From: Plazaster borealis
Taxonomy: Eukaryota > Echinodermata > Asteroidea > Forcipulatida > Labidiasteridae
NCBI GenBank assembly: GCA_021014325.1
Contig: CM037476.1
Span: 16,156,827-16,220,826 of the forward strand
Direction of reading: 5' to 3'
DNA: 64,000 nucleotides
Part shown: positions 12,601 through 22,501 of the stretch, piece after piece
Layout: every line of letters starts with the position of its first letter
Position numbering within the stretch: position 1 is the stretch's first letter
Notes under the pieces: generated by a model
The model's database searches: none
Seen by the model: the letters and a program-made list of their open reading frames with translations, nothing else
Told to the model about the DNA's origin: nothing
Position numbers and translations under genes: made by a program

Positions 12601-15600
12601 CCTTCACTCTAGATCTCTTTCATTATAGATGATTTATATGGATACTTTGAACCATAAATCAGGTCGCTAAACATCATTAGTGCGATCTAGTAGCACATAA
12701 TGTAGTATTGCAGTCTTTCCCGTGGGAAATGACACAAAATGAAAAAACTATTTTTTTCCTTTTATGGTAAATCTTTACAGTGAGGTGATGACTGGCAAAC
12801 AGTGAATGATTTCCCTTGTGTAGCAGAGCAAAATGCTACACCAATTGTATCAGTTGCTACTCAAAAATCACCATTTGCTGCTCAATAATTAGTATTCAGT
12901 GTGCACAAAACAAGCTCAGTCTTTATTTATGCAAACTTGCTGGACGAAATCGTTCCCTGGCAAAGTAATAGAGCGATGTGGTCACTGGCAAGGTTTTAGC
13001 CAGGATTTGGTCAAAGGGTGTCCAAATTTTCTGGAAATTTAAAAACTGGGTGTCCAAATTGTTCACTTACAATCCATTTACATGTAAATGACGAATAAAA
13101 CAGGGTGTCCAAATTTAAAACAGGGTGTCCAAAAGACACCCAGACACCACCTCTGTCTAACATTATGGTCACTGAAAGTAGCAAGGTGAGTCACCTCATG
13201 CTTAGACTTGTGGACAAGTCGTTTTGAAATGTTTGTCGCGGCCGGTGATAGACGAGTCGTGGTGATATATGCTATACACTCAGCTCTCCGCGATCAAAGA
13301 CTGCTCTCGCAAGATCACTGCTCTCTCGCGAGGCTGCTGGCTCCTGACTACTCCGTAGTCTTGCGGGGGCCACCAGGAGAACATCGCCCGTGTCGCGAGA
13401 ATCGCGGAGAGAGTCGGAACGCTGTCATCGCGACAAACATTTAATGACTTGCCACAAGTCTACCTCGTGCTTGAACGAGCAGTGGAAACACTGTAATAGT
13501 GTTGTGTAATGGAACATGTCATTGTGAAGTGAGAGCGTGAAACCAGACTTTTCTGCTTGTTCTCATCACCCGTACACTCTTGCTTTGGTGAGATGTAGAA
13601 AAAAGAGCCACGATTCCAACAGCTTTATTCCACGTACTGCATCTCTTTGGAACTCCTTGCCTGATTGATGTTTTCCTCCATTCTACAATCTAGACTGTTT
13701 TAAGAGGAATATCAATTCCCACCTTCAGCTCCCCTGAGTTATTTTCATCTTAAATGTTTTCTTCTTGTAAGTTGTAGCCCCTTACCAAGAGTGGCTTTTT
13801 AGTCTTGTTTAGGGCAAACTTGCATTAAAAAAAAAAAAAAATGGATACAAAAAAGAAGAAGTTCAGCACAACATGCTCAATAAGACCATAAAGGTTTTGT
13901 GGTGTACATGTACGTCAACACTTTTGGGTTCAAAAGGGCTCATTGCCTCCGGATTGGGTGCTTTGGACTCTAAAAAGCATTTGTTGTGAAGTGAATAAGG
14001 TTGGAAAGATATTTTAAAAGTAGAATAGTGATTCACATAAATATCCTTTGATATTGGGTGGTTTTTGTTTTATTTTCATGTCAGAACATGGTTCGCTATT
14101 TTGTAGAACCAAATTTGTGACTTCTTAAAAAGGCAGACTTAGATCCGCTGGTTGTATTTCCAGAGGCAAATTTACATTTTGTTAAATCACTACTCACTTA
14201 TTACTACACACTGTAGGTATTTTAGTCAATAAACAACTCTTAACAAGCATAAGCAGCAATCCAAACAGCAAAATGTTGAGAGATTTTTAAGACAATGTGC
14301 CCCTTTAATATGGAATATCGGTCCAATAACCTGTTTACATTTGTCCGTGACTGCCAAGAAAAAAGAGAGCGTACGGTTAAGCCGTCAGGCAAATCTTGTT
14401 GTATTAAAACTCACACACTCAAACCACGATCAGCCGACCATCGCTTCAAAATGGTACAAAAATGCATTTTTCTTTAAAATGAAACAATTACCTGGCCAAA
14501 CAGTTTCATTGGATGCATTAATATGTACTTCAGTGGAGTAACTTATTTTGTTGTAACTTGGAAGTACATTTATACATATCTGAACGTGATGTAATTTACC
14601 TTTAAAGGGATTGTATACATTTGGTAATTGGAACCCACTGTTTGTAATCCTATATAGCTGTATACCATAAAACCAACCTGTGAAAATTTCATTTAAAAGG
14701 TGGAGGCCATTTTGAGATATTGCCGAAAATCTTTTGGGATAAAAAATGATATCTTTTTCCATAACCGCAGTACTTCTAAGTGAAAAGTTTCTCAAAATGC
14801 ATTATACTATCCAAAGCTGCTGTGCTTATTACCAAGTAAGGTTGTATTGCCATTAATTTTCAGAGTCATTACCAAACGTATACAGACCCTTTAATGCTAT
14901 GTGAAGAAAACAAAATCCAGACATACATTTTTCAGCAGATTTCCTTGTTTGTTTTCTTTGTCAGCTTTGCCAATGCAAATTGACAAACACAGAACGAAGC
15001 CTTGCTGTGACTTGCACTTCCTCCTTTTTATATTTACAATTTGTTTGCTTGAAAATTACTCACTTTTAATAGGGCCAAATTCATATGAAAATTCCTGCCC
15101 ACCAAAAAACTGCTCACGCCTACTTTTCCATGCAACCTAAAACACCTTAATGTCCCCCCACCATGTACATGTATCCCTTCTTTGACCCCGTCTTGTGTCC
15201 TGTCCCCCCTCCCCTTCTTCCTGTCCAAAATGTAAATTCAGAGTGCAGATCTCTTTTCAGTATGTCCAGTAACAGCCCTGACACATCCTCTGCACTTTCT
15301 ATGGTGGGAATGTCTGAACAATGACCTACATTTACAGAGAAGGTCACCCATTGTAAAGTATAGGATGGGAGTTAATGTCTATTGCATTTTAAAGGCAGGG
15401 TGTATTGGTAATTACTCCACAAGTTAACAACCATACAAACTTACTTAGTATAGAGCAGTGGAGAGCTGTTTATAAAACGTTGTTAGAAACGACCCCCTTT
15501 TTAGGTTATGTAGTTTTAGAAAAAGAGGTCAATATTTACTCAAAAAATTAAATCTGAGAAAGGCTTCATCAGGCATTGAAACCTTTCTCAGGCATCTGAA

Positions 15601-18600
15601 AACACACAATTCTATTCAACAAGGGTGGTTTGTTGCCTTTCATTATTTTCTTGCAACTTGGATGACCAATTGAGCCTAACTTTTCATATGTTGGGATACA
15701 CCAAGTAAGGATATTAGTCTTTGACAATTACCAAAAGTATACCCTGCCTTTAACTGGTCTTCTACTTAGCTACAAGTACAGTCAGTATTAATACATGTAT
15801 GTTGTTACATTTATATTACTGTACTTAAGTGCCACATCTGGGCTGGTGCTGCTAATTGCTGCAAACGTATAGAGTTTCCTGCACAGTCTTTCAAGTACCT
15901 GAACGTTCCGTACATGTACTTGTATATCAGACACTTCAAATGACTTCTGAGCTCTCTCTCTCTTTTTTTATCTGAAATAAAACAAGATTGAATAAATAAA
16001 GGCTACATATGGACACATGGGGCCATGTCACATAACAAGGTTTGAGCCAGGATTTAGTAAAATGGTGTGCAAATTTGCTGGAAATTTAAAAACTGGGTAT
16101 CCAAGTTGTTCACTTACAATACATTTACATGTAAATGACAGATAAAACAGGGTGTCCAAATTTAAAACGGGGTGTCCAAATCAATCAGACTAACACTCTG
16201 GCTAACACTATTGTAAGGTAATTTTCAGGCACCCATTTGAAGTTCTCACTTTTCAATTTCCACACAATTGTCTTGGGGATAGTGTTCTTCTACTGTTTTA
16301 TTTTGCATGCTGTGCGGAATGGTTATCTTGTGTGACAAGGCCTTAATGTAAACTGAACAATTCAAATAAACTTGGACACTGTACAACAAACAACCTGTGG
16401 TCTGAAAGTTCTGCTGTTGGTAGAGTCTAAAGGAATTGTAGATTTTAAAGTTTAATTCACAGGAAAGTCTCGGCTTGGATAGTTTGCCGTTCACCATTGA
16501 ACTGTGTGTTGTATTTAAATGTCTTGTAAAAGATGTACTTGGTCGGCAAGTGTGAACATTTAGCAGGAAAATGTCCATCCGTTTCCCATGCAGTCTTCTT
16601 TTAAGCAGTGAACCTTCGAAACAATATCATTACATACAAATAAATTTCCGGTATTGTTTCACTTTCCATATAAAATTGTCACACCCACTTGCCCAAGCTA
16701 ATCTGTATGATAAAACAAAATGTAAATTGATGGGCAACATATGGCTGGTTAATTATTTTATTTTTTGCAATTAGAAATAATGCAGTAATATTTCCGTCTG
16801 ATTCCTCCCACGCAGAGTGTCATACTGTGCAGCCGATAAGACCAGTGATAATAAAGTATTTGCGTACATCGCTAACAACAGCATCAACGAGGCACTGGAG
16901 TGCCATGCTTATCTGTGCTCCAAAAGAAAAATTGTAAGTTGAAACTAAGGTTGGTTTTAACACATTTTTAGGTTTTCATCATTCAAATTGAGCGGAAGAA
17001 AAAAAATGGTGGGGGAATGATTTTATATTTTATATTTTATAAAGTCCAAAGTGAATTTAGGCGTCCGAAGTCCGATATTGTTTATAGAAGAGGACACGTG
17101 ATTTGTCTATAAATTATAGAATCTCAAATTTAAGTTGGCAGACATTTTACAAGAATTCAGGGTGCGTATAACAAAGGGCTAAGATTGATCTTAAGATGTG
17201 TATTAATCTTAATTGATGAGCAAAGTGTGATGTCACAATGCAAATCACGACGGTGATGTTGACAACTCATCTTAAGATGAATCTTTGTGCTTTGTGAAAT
17301 CCACTAAAACAGTAGCTACATTATGTTGCAGTGTCGTAGCACGCCCCTCCCCCCCCCCAAATACAAATTATTCGGCTGTTTGTATTAAAAGTCAAACAGG
17401 AACATGTGTGTAGATTTGGTTTGAAATTTGTCCACTAAAAACACTTTTTATTGGAGAAAACTTTCAGATGAAAATATAAAAGGCAAAGGGGAATTTCAAA
17501 AAAGTCAAATCTTTTGGAAATTTTTAATTATTCTGAGTAGCCTCTTAGAACTTTTACAGATAAAGTTAACATCAAGAGCAGCAACTACTACATGTTGAGA
17601 CAGATTCTCAGACACAATGTCAATGTTTATTTTTGGATTGGTTTGTAGGCAGAGGCATTGACCCTCACGGTCGCTCAAGCGTTCAACATCGCCTTTGAGC
17701 TGTGGGAGGACCAAGATGAGGGTAACGTTTCAGATGACAGCAAGGATCCTCTGCCAGGTTGGTAATTAATGCTAATCCCGTCCCCCCATCTGGTAGGCCC
17801 GCCCACACCCACACCACACGCCCACCACCCGCCCACAGAAAAACAGAAGTGCTGGCATTGAATATGGTCGATTGTGTTTCAGACAGGATGTCATAAACCG
17901 TGTTTGAATTAATTAGCATTTCCCATTAGACCACAAATTTGCTCATTGTGTTTCCTTTAAAGGGTCTGTATACATTTGGTAGTGAGTCTGGAAATTAATG
18001 GCAATAAATCTTACTTGGTAATAAGTACAGCAGCTTTGGATAGTATAATGCATTTTGAGAAACTTTTCACTTCAAAGTACTACCGTTATGGAAAAAGATA
18101 TCACTTTTTATCCCCCAAATTTGAATCTGAGAAACGTTACTGTAGTAACGTTTCTCAGATTGTGTATTCCAATTGCAGATTATTCTTCCTGCGTGGACAT
18201 AACTGCACCAAGTTTTTGGCAATATCTCAAAAACGCTACCACCTTTTGAAACGAAATTTTCACAGGTTAGTTTTATGGTATATATCTACAATTGAAACAA
18301 ACAATGGGTTCCAATTACCAAATGTATACAATCCCTTTAAAGAGGAGCCAATGATGTTCTCAAATAAGGTTTGCGGTGAAACCGTAGCCATGACATCTCT
18401 GTTATGAGTTGTGAATCGCTGAGTGTACCAACTCAAAGTTTCGATCAGTATACTCTGATTGTCTTCAAGAGTCAGCTGGTCTCTGATGGTGCAGGCTGTA
18501 TAAGAAGTACTGTAGATATTGCCATTGTTACAGGCGAGTAATTTCTCAGGATTTTTGCCTGATTTCAGGATTTTCTGAAAACATCCTTGACAGCGTTCTC

Positions 18601-21600
18601 CCTTAACAGTGGTCCGCTGGCCAAATGCGAGTTAAAAACACTGTAGGACCAGTCAAAATTCACTCCAAGTGGTCCGGCTGGCTATTTCATTGTTGAAAAG
18701 TATCCCTATTCAATAAATAATATGGCCAAGTGAAAAAGCTTGGCGACTAGTGAAATGACAAGCTAACTCAACTGGTCCTGCTGGCTATTCACTGAAAAAT
18801 TTAAGGGTGAACCCTGTTAGAGCCTTCAAATTTTCTTCAAAGAAGTAAAGGAGTCACTAAAGGGAGAAAGAAATAGTCTATTTGTGTCCAAACCTGTAGT
18901 TTTGTATTTCTAGCGACGCACAGAGTCTGTAAACCTCCTGAGTTGTTACATCTGGGAGGTTCTGGGCTCAATTTCATAGAGCTGCTTCAGCACAAAAAGT
19001 AGCTCTGCACAACAAAATCATGCTAAGTAGAATAAGTTTATCGGCTAAAATATCATTTCACATTTGTGACTGGTATCCTGCTAATTTTTGCTTGGCAGGA
19101 AATTGTTAAGCAGTATTTTCTGCTCAAGCAGCTCTATGAAATTGGGCCCTGGGTGGTGAATAAGGGGGAGCTCAGGCCAGCAAGCCAATTTTCAGATTTG
19201 TTAAATATCTTCCCTGTTGTAATCTTCCACACACCTTGTGTCGGAGTATCATGCTAATTTTGTCTTTTAATACTATATTTTTTCGCAATGCCCTTGAAGA
19301 AATTACTTTTCTGTTTTTGTTTTCTTTCAAAGTTGATGGTTTTCTTAAATCCCAATATTTGCTTTGTCACTTTTAGCTTCACCACATCAGAAATCAGCTC
19401 CTCAAAGCATACCAACCAGCAGCAATGGTAGAGACCAAGCCAGCTGGTCGTCTGGTACCTCACCCACACTTCCCCCATCATTGGATCCTCCACCTTCAAG
19501 CTCAAGGAGGGGTGAGTTTTTTTAAACTATGGCCGTGCCCGAATTGGCAGCTACAGCTATGGCTACGGCTAGATTTCAGCGTCATCATGCGTTGAAGAAT
19601 AGGACGTCCTTAGCAACACCCTTAGCAACAGCCGTAGCCGTAGCTGTAGTTGCCAATTCGGATGCGGCCTGAGCCATTTTTGCTGTGGCTATTGGCTTTA
19701 ATTGGCATCAATGTTCAATGGTTAAGCCACAGTCAAAGTCAAAACCCTTGTTTCTTATCAGAGCATTGCATTAAGGTAGGGGCATTGATTGTTTTTTTGT
19801 CAACGTAATGCTGTTATAATATAGGCAAAATTATAAAGAAAGATACAATAAAAGTCACCTGTGTAAGTTTCAGCTAAATACTTGTCTATTTGCTGAGAAA
19901 ACAGCAACAAACTGTCACAGTATTTTCACAAGAACGTTGAATCCATCCACGTTTAGCGAGGTGACAGTGGGTACCAACCGCATTACTGGCCTCAGCATTC
20001 GCAAACGGACACCAACCCTCAGATAGCTGAGAAATGATTCATACATGAATCGTTTCTCAGATTCAAATGCTTTGGGTGAACATTTTAAAAACTCTCATAC
20101 TTTAAAACGTAGTTCCGCATACCTTGCAAGATAAATACTGTAGCGCTTAGAAATTAGTATTAAGCGCAGTATAGATGTAAATTATTATTATTAATACTAT
20201 TATTGTTATTATTGTAAAACTAATTTGTCCCAACAGTACTGACTGTACAAGCAGAGATCAATCCAATATCAGCGTCGGCGCCCTGCACGGTCCCCATCAT
20301 CCCTCCAAGGCGGCACTCTGGCAAGCCGTGCTTTTCTCCTACTCTGGTGAATGGAATCGGTCAGCACGACAGCGGAGTGGATTCCTCTGTAGACTCCAAG
20401 GAGCTGGATGCAACAACCAAACTCCTTGATAAATGGGTGAGAGGAGAGGTTTCTGTATCTGTGTCGTACTGCACAAATGCCTGGTTGTGCTACCCCTAGA
20501 CTGGTCCCCTGTCTTTATCTGCAAGGATAAAGACAGGCACTGGTCTTACAGGCCCACTGATTTTGTTAATTATCACTATGTAATATGTGTACATGTACAT
20601 GTACGTGTGAATTGACTGCGAATCTCCATGTGAAATGGATGTGAGGTCAAAGGTACATTTGGCAGGATCCGGCCAGGCGCTCAAGGCAGGTATCTGGCGT
20701 TATTCACAAGCCTCGAAGTGTGACGTCATTTGATTGGTGAAACATGTGTCGCCTTGCATCCATACGCCACAATTTAATATTGGAGGCCAATATGCATAAT
20801 TATTGGACATTTTGTAGCATCATTCCCAAATTAATTGTTCCCCGCCTGTTTGTCCAAACAAGGCAAGGTTGTGTCACGGTGTCTGCATGGAGTGTTCAGA
20901 AGGGGTTTATAGAATTTTCAGTGTGGGGTGGATGAGTTTTCATGTCTATTTTACAGTTATTGTATTGAAAAATTATTCAAATGAGAAGGATCTATGGGTG
21001 AGTTATATAAAACAAAAGATTGTGCATTGTCGCAGAATATAATCACTCGGTGAAACCTGGCATTTCCTCCTCACATCTCACTATTAATTCCTAAACAAAA
21101 AACAAAACTGTGCACACACATGTACATGGTGTTACTGCAAACCTTACTAGATTGTCTCTCCACCATGCAAAATTTCCAATCCTACTCATGTACAGTACAT
21201 GGTGTTACTGCAAACCTTACTAGATTGTATCTCCACCATGCAAAGTTTCAAATCCTACTCAAGTACATGGTGTTACTGCAAACCTTACTAGATTGTATTC
21301 CTACCATGCTAAGTTATAAATCCTACTCATGTACATGGTGTTACCGCAAACCTTACTAGATCATATTCCCACCGTGCAAAGTACCACAAGACTTTAATAC
21401 TAGACCATGGATGCAAAGTTCAAAATCTTACTTTAAAGGAAAGCTTCTTGTTCTTAACGCGCTGTCATCTTTTTTTCCCACAGCATATCGGAGATGATAT
21501 TGATTTGGATGAGAGTTTCGCAAAGTGAGTAATCAAGTCGTTGTGTCAGTGAAAACAAATGGTGTATCTCCCATAACAACACATTACGTTAAAGGGTTCA

Positions 21601-22501
21601 AATTTAGTGTGGGAGAATCCACAAAACTGCAGGGCTTCTTACGAAGTAATGATTGTTAAGTGTCTTGGTTAAGGTGTCAAACCGGGACCCAAACCCACAC
21701 TCTGCTGGTCAGAACAGCAGAGCTTTAAGTCCATTGTGCTTGACCGCTCGGATACAACACGCAATTAATTGTCTCCCTGAATGCAAGCAATAAGACTTGT
21801 TCAATGAGAGCATATTTTTTTTACCTGAAACCACACCAAAAGTGCTTCGATATGTGAATGGACATGCAGGCTTAGACTGAAAATAATTTGAGTCGATTCA
21901 CTTGTTGGTTTTTATTTGATTTATTTTTTAGACCATCCTCAAATTTCCATCAAAAAGGAGCGGAAAAAACCCTGCATTTTCTGTCCAATTTGTTATTGAA
22001 ATTTGGGAGTAATTAAAACATTAATCATTCTACTCAACTCAAATTATTTTCAGTATAAGCCTGCATGTCCATTCACATGTTGAACACTTTTGGGGTGGTT
22101 ATACAGTTACTTAAAAAAAAAGTTAAACCATTGGAGAAACTGCTAACTTGACGGTAGATAAGTGGTAAACTTTATGGGGTTTTCTGTCATATTGTACATT
22201 CAGCATGTTCAGGGCCACATCTCAAGCTCCAGACCTACAGGGTACGGCTAACAGCACTTTTCAGGTTTTTTCTTTTTCGTACATCTTCCCGCCCCCATGT
22301 TTATTACCTCTTGTATTGATTTGCCAAATTCTTAATTCATCCAGATTGGCAGAGAGTCGGTCAAACCCTCAACTCCTCGACATCAACGTACGGCGGACTC
22401 AATTTGATGCCGACATCATCGTTCATTTCCAAGGCAACCAGACAGAGCGAGATCAGTTGTTAGAGTCCAGATCCAGCGAGAACTTCCTCCTAGATTTATA
22501 G
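3494..22501 (+). CDS. LDLRAP1: LDLRAP1/ARH-like clathrin adaptor, 3' part of gene (7 exons, N-terminus outside window)
   Basis: Coding exons: 3494-3609, 16816-16933, 17649-17757, 19377-19511, 20237-20436, 21484-21524 and 22345-22501 (with TAG). All have GT/AG borders and joined frames, giving 291 residues. Residues 1 to about 90 form the C-terminal two thirds of a PTB domain, with the LDLRAP1 signatures SYCAADK, ECHAYLCSKRK and LTLTVAQAFNIAFELW. A Ser/Pro-rich tail follows, then an AP-2 appendage-binding helix (FxxLxxxR as FAKLAESR) leading into NPQLLD, as in vertebrate ARH. The family binds NPxY tails of LDL-receptor relatives and links them to clathrin and AP-2 at the plasma membrane. The visible part is longer than the matching part of the vertebrate protein because of the Pro/Ser linker. 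The start codon and first PTB strands lie before position 1. Assignment by family resemblance is strong; exon borders were set by eye. Confidence 0.9.
3740..4090 (+). mobile_element. CR1-like LINE 3' end fragment
   Basis: It encodes a reverse-transcriptase tail remnant (FAEPHLWNNLPL, followed by a FKTLLK-like region), then AGCGCTTAGAGAC and a TTATTATTATT tail at 4064-4084. The fragment is 5'-truncated and carries stops in all frames. Confidence 0.65.
4330..4643. mobile_element. MITE with CATACCTGTCAAC inverted ends
   Basis: It begins CATACCTGTCAACTG and ends GTTGGCAGGTATG, inverted complements. The interior is AT-rich and non-coding. A related element (AGAGCTGCCAACTCTCCC ends) lies at 24611-24813. 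Confidence 0.55.
4925..5412 (+). repeat. Three tandem units of about 180-194 bp
   Basis: The landmark GGAGACCAAACGGAAT recurs at 4959, 5152 and 5333, each time followed by AAAGTTCAAACTGATCACAT, an A-run and a T-run. The units differ mostly in homopolymer length. Confidence 0.8.
5690..5790 (+). repeat. Dispersed repeat (TTCTCCCTTAACAGTGGTCC)
   Basis: GTTCTCCCTTAACAGTGGTC, CCGCTGGCCAAATGC and AAGTGGTCCGGCTG recur at 18592-18800 and, inverted, at about 44820-44910. It is non-coding. Confidence 0.6.
6022..6187 (+). mobile_element. Family A MITE, 3' half only
   Basis: It starts abruptly at TTTAGTGAGAAATTACC and runs to the normal end TGTACAGTGCCTTTAA. The 5' half is missing. Confidence 0.75.
6900..7620 (+). 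repeat. ~200-bp tandem satellite, block 1
   Basis: The landmark ACATTCACT recurs at about 7009, 7229, 7432 and 7616 (spacings of about 220, 203 and 184). Units also share GATGAGTAACGGA and GAACTCGTCTCGCTTGGAATG. The two central units are the most alike. Confidence 0.85.
7625..7875 (+). repeat. Dispersed repeat (TTTTTCCTGAATTCAGG type)
   Basis: A segment with AGGATTTTTCCTGA, GGGAGAAAGAAATAG, and TCTGTAAA(A)CCTCCTGA landmarks. Relatives lie at 9515-9790 and 18530-18960. Confidence 0.55.
8220..8725 (+). mobile_element. LINE 3' fragment (reverse transcriptase tail)
   Basis: It encodes SERETRLSASSHPYTLALLR, then FIPHTASLWNSLP, the conserved ending of CR1/jockey-group reverse transcriptases, plus a non-coding tail ending in an A-rich AATAAGTAATGAATAAAATG. 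A second copy lies at 13530-13845. Confidence 0.7.
8740..9140 (+). repeat. ~200-bp satellite, block 2 (diverged)
   Basis: The same landmarks return after a 1.1-kb interruption: GTGTGGCACATTCACTTTAA at about 8797, then GAATGAACTTGTTCCACTGG and CACTTTAAGATG. The units are shorter and more diverged. The DNA between the blocks includes a LINE fragment and another repeat, apparently inserted into one array. Confidence 0.65.
10886..11277 (+). mobile_element. Family B MITE, full length with central hairpin
   Basis: It runs from TTAAAGGAATTGTATACG to ACAGACCCTTTAA. The centre is a near-perfect hairpin, AATCTGAGAAGCG / CGCTTCTCAGATT, around 11068-11112. Confidence 0.8.
11633..12005 (+). mobile_element. 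Family A MITE, full length
   Basis: It runs from TTAAAGGCACTGAACACG to GTGTACGATACCTTTAA, with the central palindrome AACTTCTTGCAAGAAGTT near 11818-11835. Confidence 0.82.
12080..12280 (+). repeat. Two tandem units of about 99 bp
   Basis: The units starting CATCAGGGAAATAAACGTAG (12081) and CATCAGGAAAATAAACGTAG (12180) are nearly identical through GATGATTAGAATTGACAATT, indicating a recent duplication. Confidence 0.85.
12318..13150. mobile_element. Foldback element with ~165-bp terminal inverted repeats
   Basis: The left arm (12330-12495) and right arm (12985-13150) are inverted copies sharing GTGTCTGGGTGTC, AATTTGGACACCC, CATGTAAATG and AAATCCTGGCTAAAACCT. About 490 bases of non-coding DNA separate them. 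A solo arm occurs at 16040-16205. Confidence 0.65.
13204..13461. mobile_element. GC-rich MITE with long inverted ends
   Basis: AGACTTGTGGACAAGTCGTT ... ATGTTTGTCGCG at the left is mirrored by CGCGACAAACAT ... GACTTGCCACAAGTCT at the right. The interior is much more GC- and CpG-rich than its surroundings. Confidence 0.7.
13530..13845 (+). mobile_element. LINE 3' fragment, second copy
   Basis: It is nearly the same sequence as 8405-8720 (GAGCGTGAAACCAGACTTTC ... CATCTCTTTGGAACTCCTTG), 5'-truncated and with frameshifts, ending in a 15-base A-run at about 13828. Confidence 0.75.
13929..14308. mobile_element. Family E MITE (AAAGGGGCACATT ends)
   Basis: Degenerate left end (GGCTCATTGCCTCCGGATTG) and clean right end ACAATGTGCCCCTTTAA. 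Relatives at 36198 and 60728 share CCTCTGGAAATACAACC and TTGGAAAGAT. Confidence 0.65.
14602..14894 (+). mobile_element. Family B MITE, internally deleted
   Basis: It has both TTAA-flanked ends (TTAAAGGGATTGTATACA, TATACAGACCCTTTAA) but lacks the central hairpin. The sequence jumps from GCCGAAAATC to TTTTGGGATAAAAAATG. Confidence 0.8.
15389..15753 (-). mobile_element. Family A-like MITE, variant ends
   Basis: TTAAAGGCAGGGTGTATTGG to TATACCCTGCCTTTAA. The interior has family A landmarks in reverse (TTCATTATTTTCTTGCAACT). The terminal sequence differs from typical family A, so this is a subfamily. Confidence 0.75.
16816..16933 (+). CDS. LDLRAP1: LDLRAP1-like exon, PTB core
   Basis: The acceptor is CACGCAG and the donor ATT|GTAAGT. 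The split Arg codon AG|A joins it to the exon at 3494, giving VSIHRVSYCAADK. It continues through KVFAYIANN to ALECHAYLCSKRKI. This is the most diagnostic stretch for ARH-type PTB domains. Confidence 0.92.
17649..17757 (+). CDS. LDLRAP1: LDLRAP1-like exon, PTB C-terminal helix
   Basis: The acceptor is TTTGTAG and the donor CCAG|GTTGGT, entering in phase 0 and leaving in phase 1. It encodes AEALTLTVAQAFNIAFELW, the C-terminal helix that caps the PTB peptide groove, then an acidic stretch (EDQDEGNVSDDSKDPLP). An alternative donor at GAGG|GTAACG (17721) would shorten the exon, but the one chosen keeps the frame into the next exon. Confidence 0.88.
17957..18340 (-). mobile_element. Family B MITE, full length
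   Basis: TTAAAGGGTCTGTATACA to TGTATACAATCCCTTTAA, with the central hairpin AATCTGAGAAACGTTACTG at about 18123-18160. Confidence 0.8.
18961..19150. mobile_element. Family C MITE
   Basis: GGGCTCAATTTCATAGAGCT to GCTCTATGAAATTGGGCCC, with internal AAAGTAGCT and GACTGGTATCCTGCTAATTT landmarks. Confidence 0.78.
19377..19511 (+). CDS. LDLRAP1: LDLRAP1-like exon, Ser/Pro-rich linker
   Basis: The acceptor is CTTTTAG and the donor AGGG|GTGAGT, phase 1 at both ends. It encodes a low-complexity linker rich in Ser, Pro and Thr (for example SPTLPPSLDPPPSSSRR). No domain is recognised. The adaptor tail is unstructured in the family, so weak conservation is expected. A 140-bp palindromic MITE begins 20 bases after the donor. 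Confidence 0.78.
19531..19671. mobile_element. Short palindromic MITE
   Basis: The left arm GGCCGTGCCCGAATTGGCAG ... GGCTACGGCT is mirrored by AGCCGTAGCC ... TGCCAATTCGGATGCGGCC. About 140 bases, it starts 20 bases after the LDLRAP1-like donor at 19512. Confidence 0.75.
19740..20080 (-). repeat. Dispersed repeat shared with 47700-48070
   Basis: Inverted relative to 47700-48070; shared landmarks include AAGAAAGATACAATAAAAGTC and ATCCACGTTTAGCGAG. Confidence 0.55.
20237..20436 (+). CDS. LDLRAP1: LDLRAP1-like exon, adaptor tail with Leu-rich clathrin-box-like segment
   Basis: The acceptor is CCAACAG and the donor TGG|GTGAGA, entering in phase 1 and leaving in phase 0. It encodes a Pro-rich stretch, then GQHDSGVDSSVDSKELD and TTKLLDKW. 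KLLDKW occupies roughly the place of the vertebrate clathrin box (LLDLE) but does not fit L-phi-x-phi-[DE] exactly, so clathrin binding here is uncertain. Confidence 0.82.
21115..21400 (+). repeat. Minisatellite of about 68 bp, 4 units
   Basis: The unit contains ACATGGTGTTACTGCAAACC, TTACTAGATTGTATCTCCAC and CATGCAAAGTTTCAAATCCT, repeated four times. It is the same unit as the seven-unit array at 28031-28491 in the opposite orientation. It lies in the last third of the LDLRAP1-like gene. Confidence 0.88.
21484..21524 (+). CDS. LDLRAP1: LDLRAP1-like 41-bp exon, first half of AP-2 binding helix
   Basis: A micro-exon with acceptor TTCCCACAG and donor CAAA|GTGAGT. It encodes HIGDDIDLDESFAK. The acidic run plus Phe form the first half of the [DE]n-x(1-2)-F-x-x-[FL]-x-x-x-R motif that docks on the AP-2 beta appendage; the rest is in the next exon. 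Confidence 0.85.
21640..21775 (-). mobile_element. tRNA-derived SINE (partial)
   Basis: On the minus strand it has TGAGCGGTCAAGCACAATGG-like box A sequence and box B GGTTTGGGTCCC, followed by the CTTGGTTAAGGTG-like region. Members share CAGAGTGTGGGTT(C/T)GAGTCCC. Confidence 0.7.
22345..22501 (+). CDS. LDLRAP1: LDLRAP1-like terminal coding exon
   Basis: The acceptor is CATCCAG and the exon ends at TAG 22499-22501. It begins LAESRSNPQLLD, completing the AP-2 motif with the previous exon, and the protein ends SSENFLLDL. The final LLDL resembles a truncated clathrin box. An in-frame upstream acceptor at 22201-22203 could extend this exon by 141 bases. Confidence 0.9.

Larger units (their letters stand above)
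3610..16815 (+). other. 13.2-kb repeat-filled intron of the LDLRAP1-like gene
   Basis: It lies between the two PTB exons. Contents in order: LINE tail, MITE with CATACCTGTCAAC ends, 190-bp tandem units, ~200-bp satellite, LINE fragments, family A, B and E MITEs, a 99-bp tandem duplication and a foldback element. No additional exon was recognised. Confidence 0.6.

Noticed and set aside
14430..14795. A 121-codon minus-strand open frame
   Set aside because: It translates a family B MITE; the same peptide (IFYP, FSAISQ, NVYNPFK) appears in other family B copies such as 17976-18407.
22204..22344. A 141-base segment upstream of the last LDLRAP1-like exon as constitutive coding
   Set aside because: Including it breaks the conserved FxxLxxxR motif. 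Joining 21524 to 22345 matches the family exactly, so it is kept only as a possible alternative.
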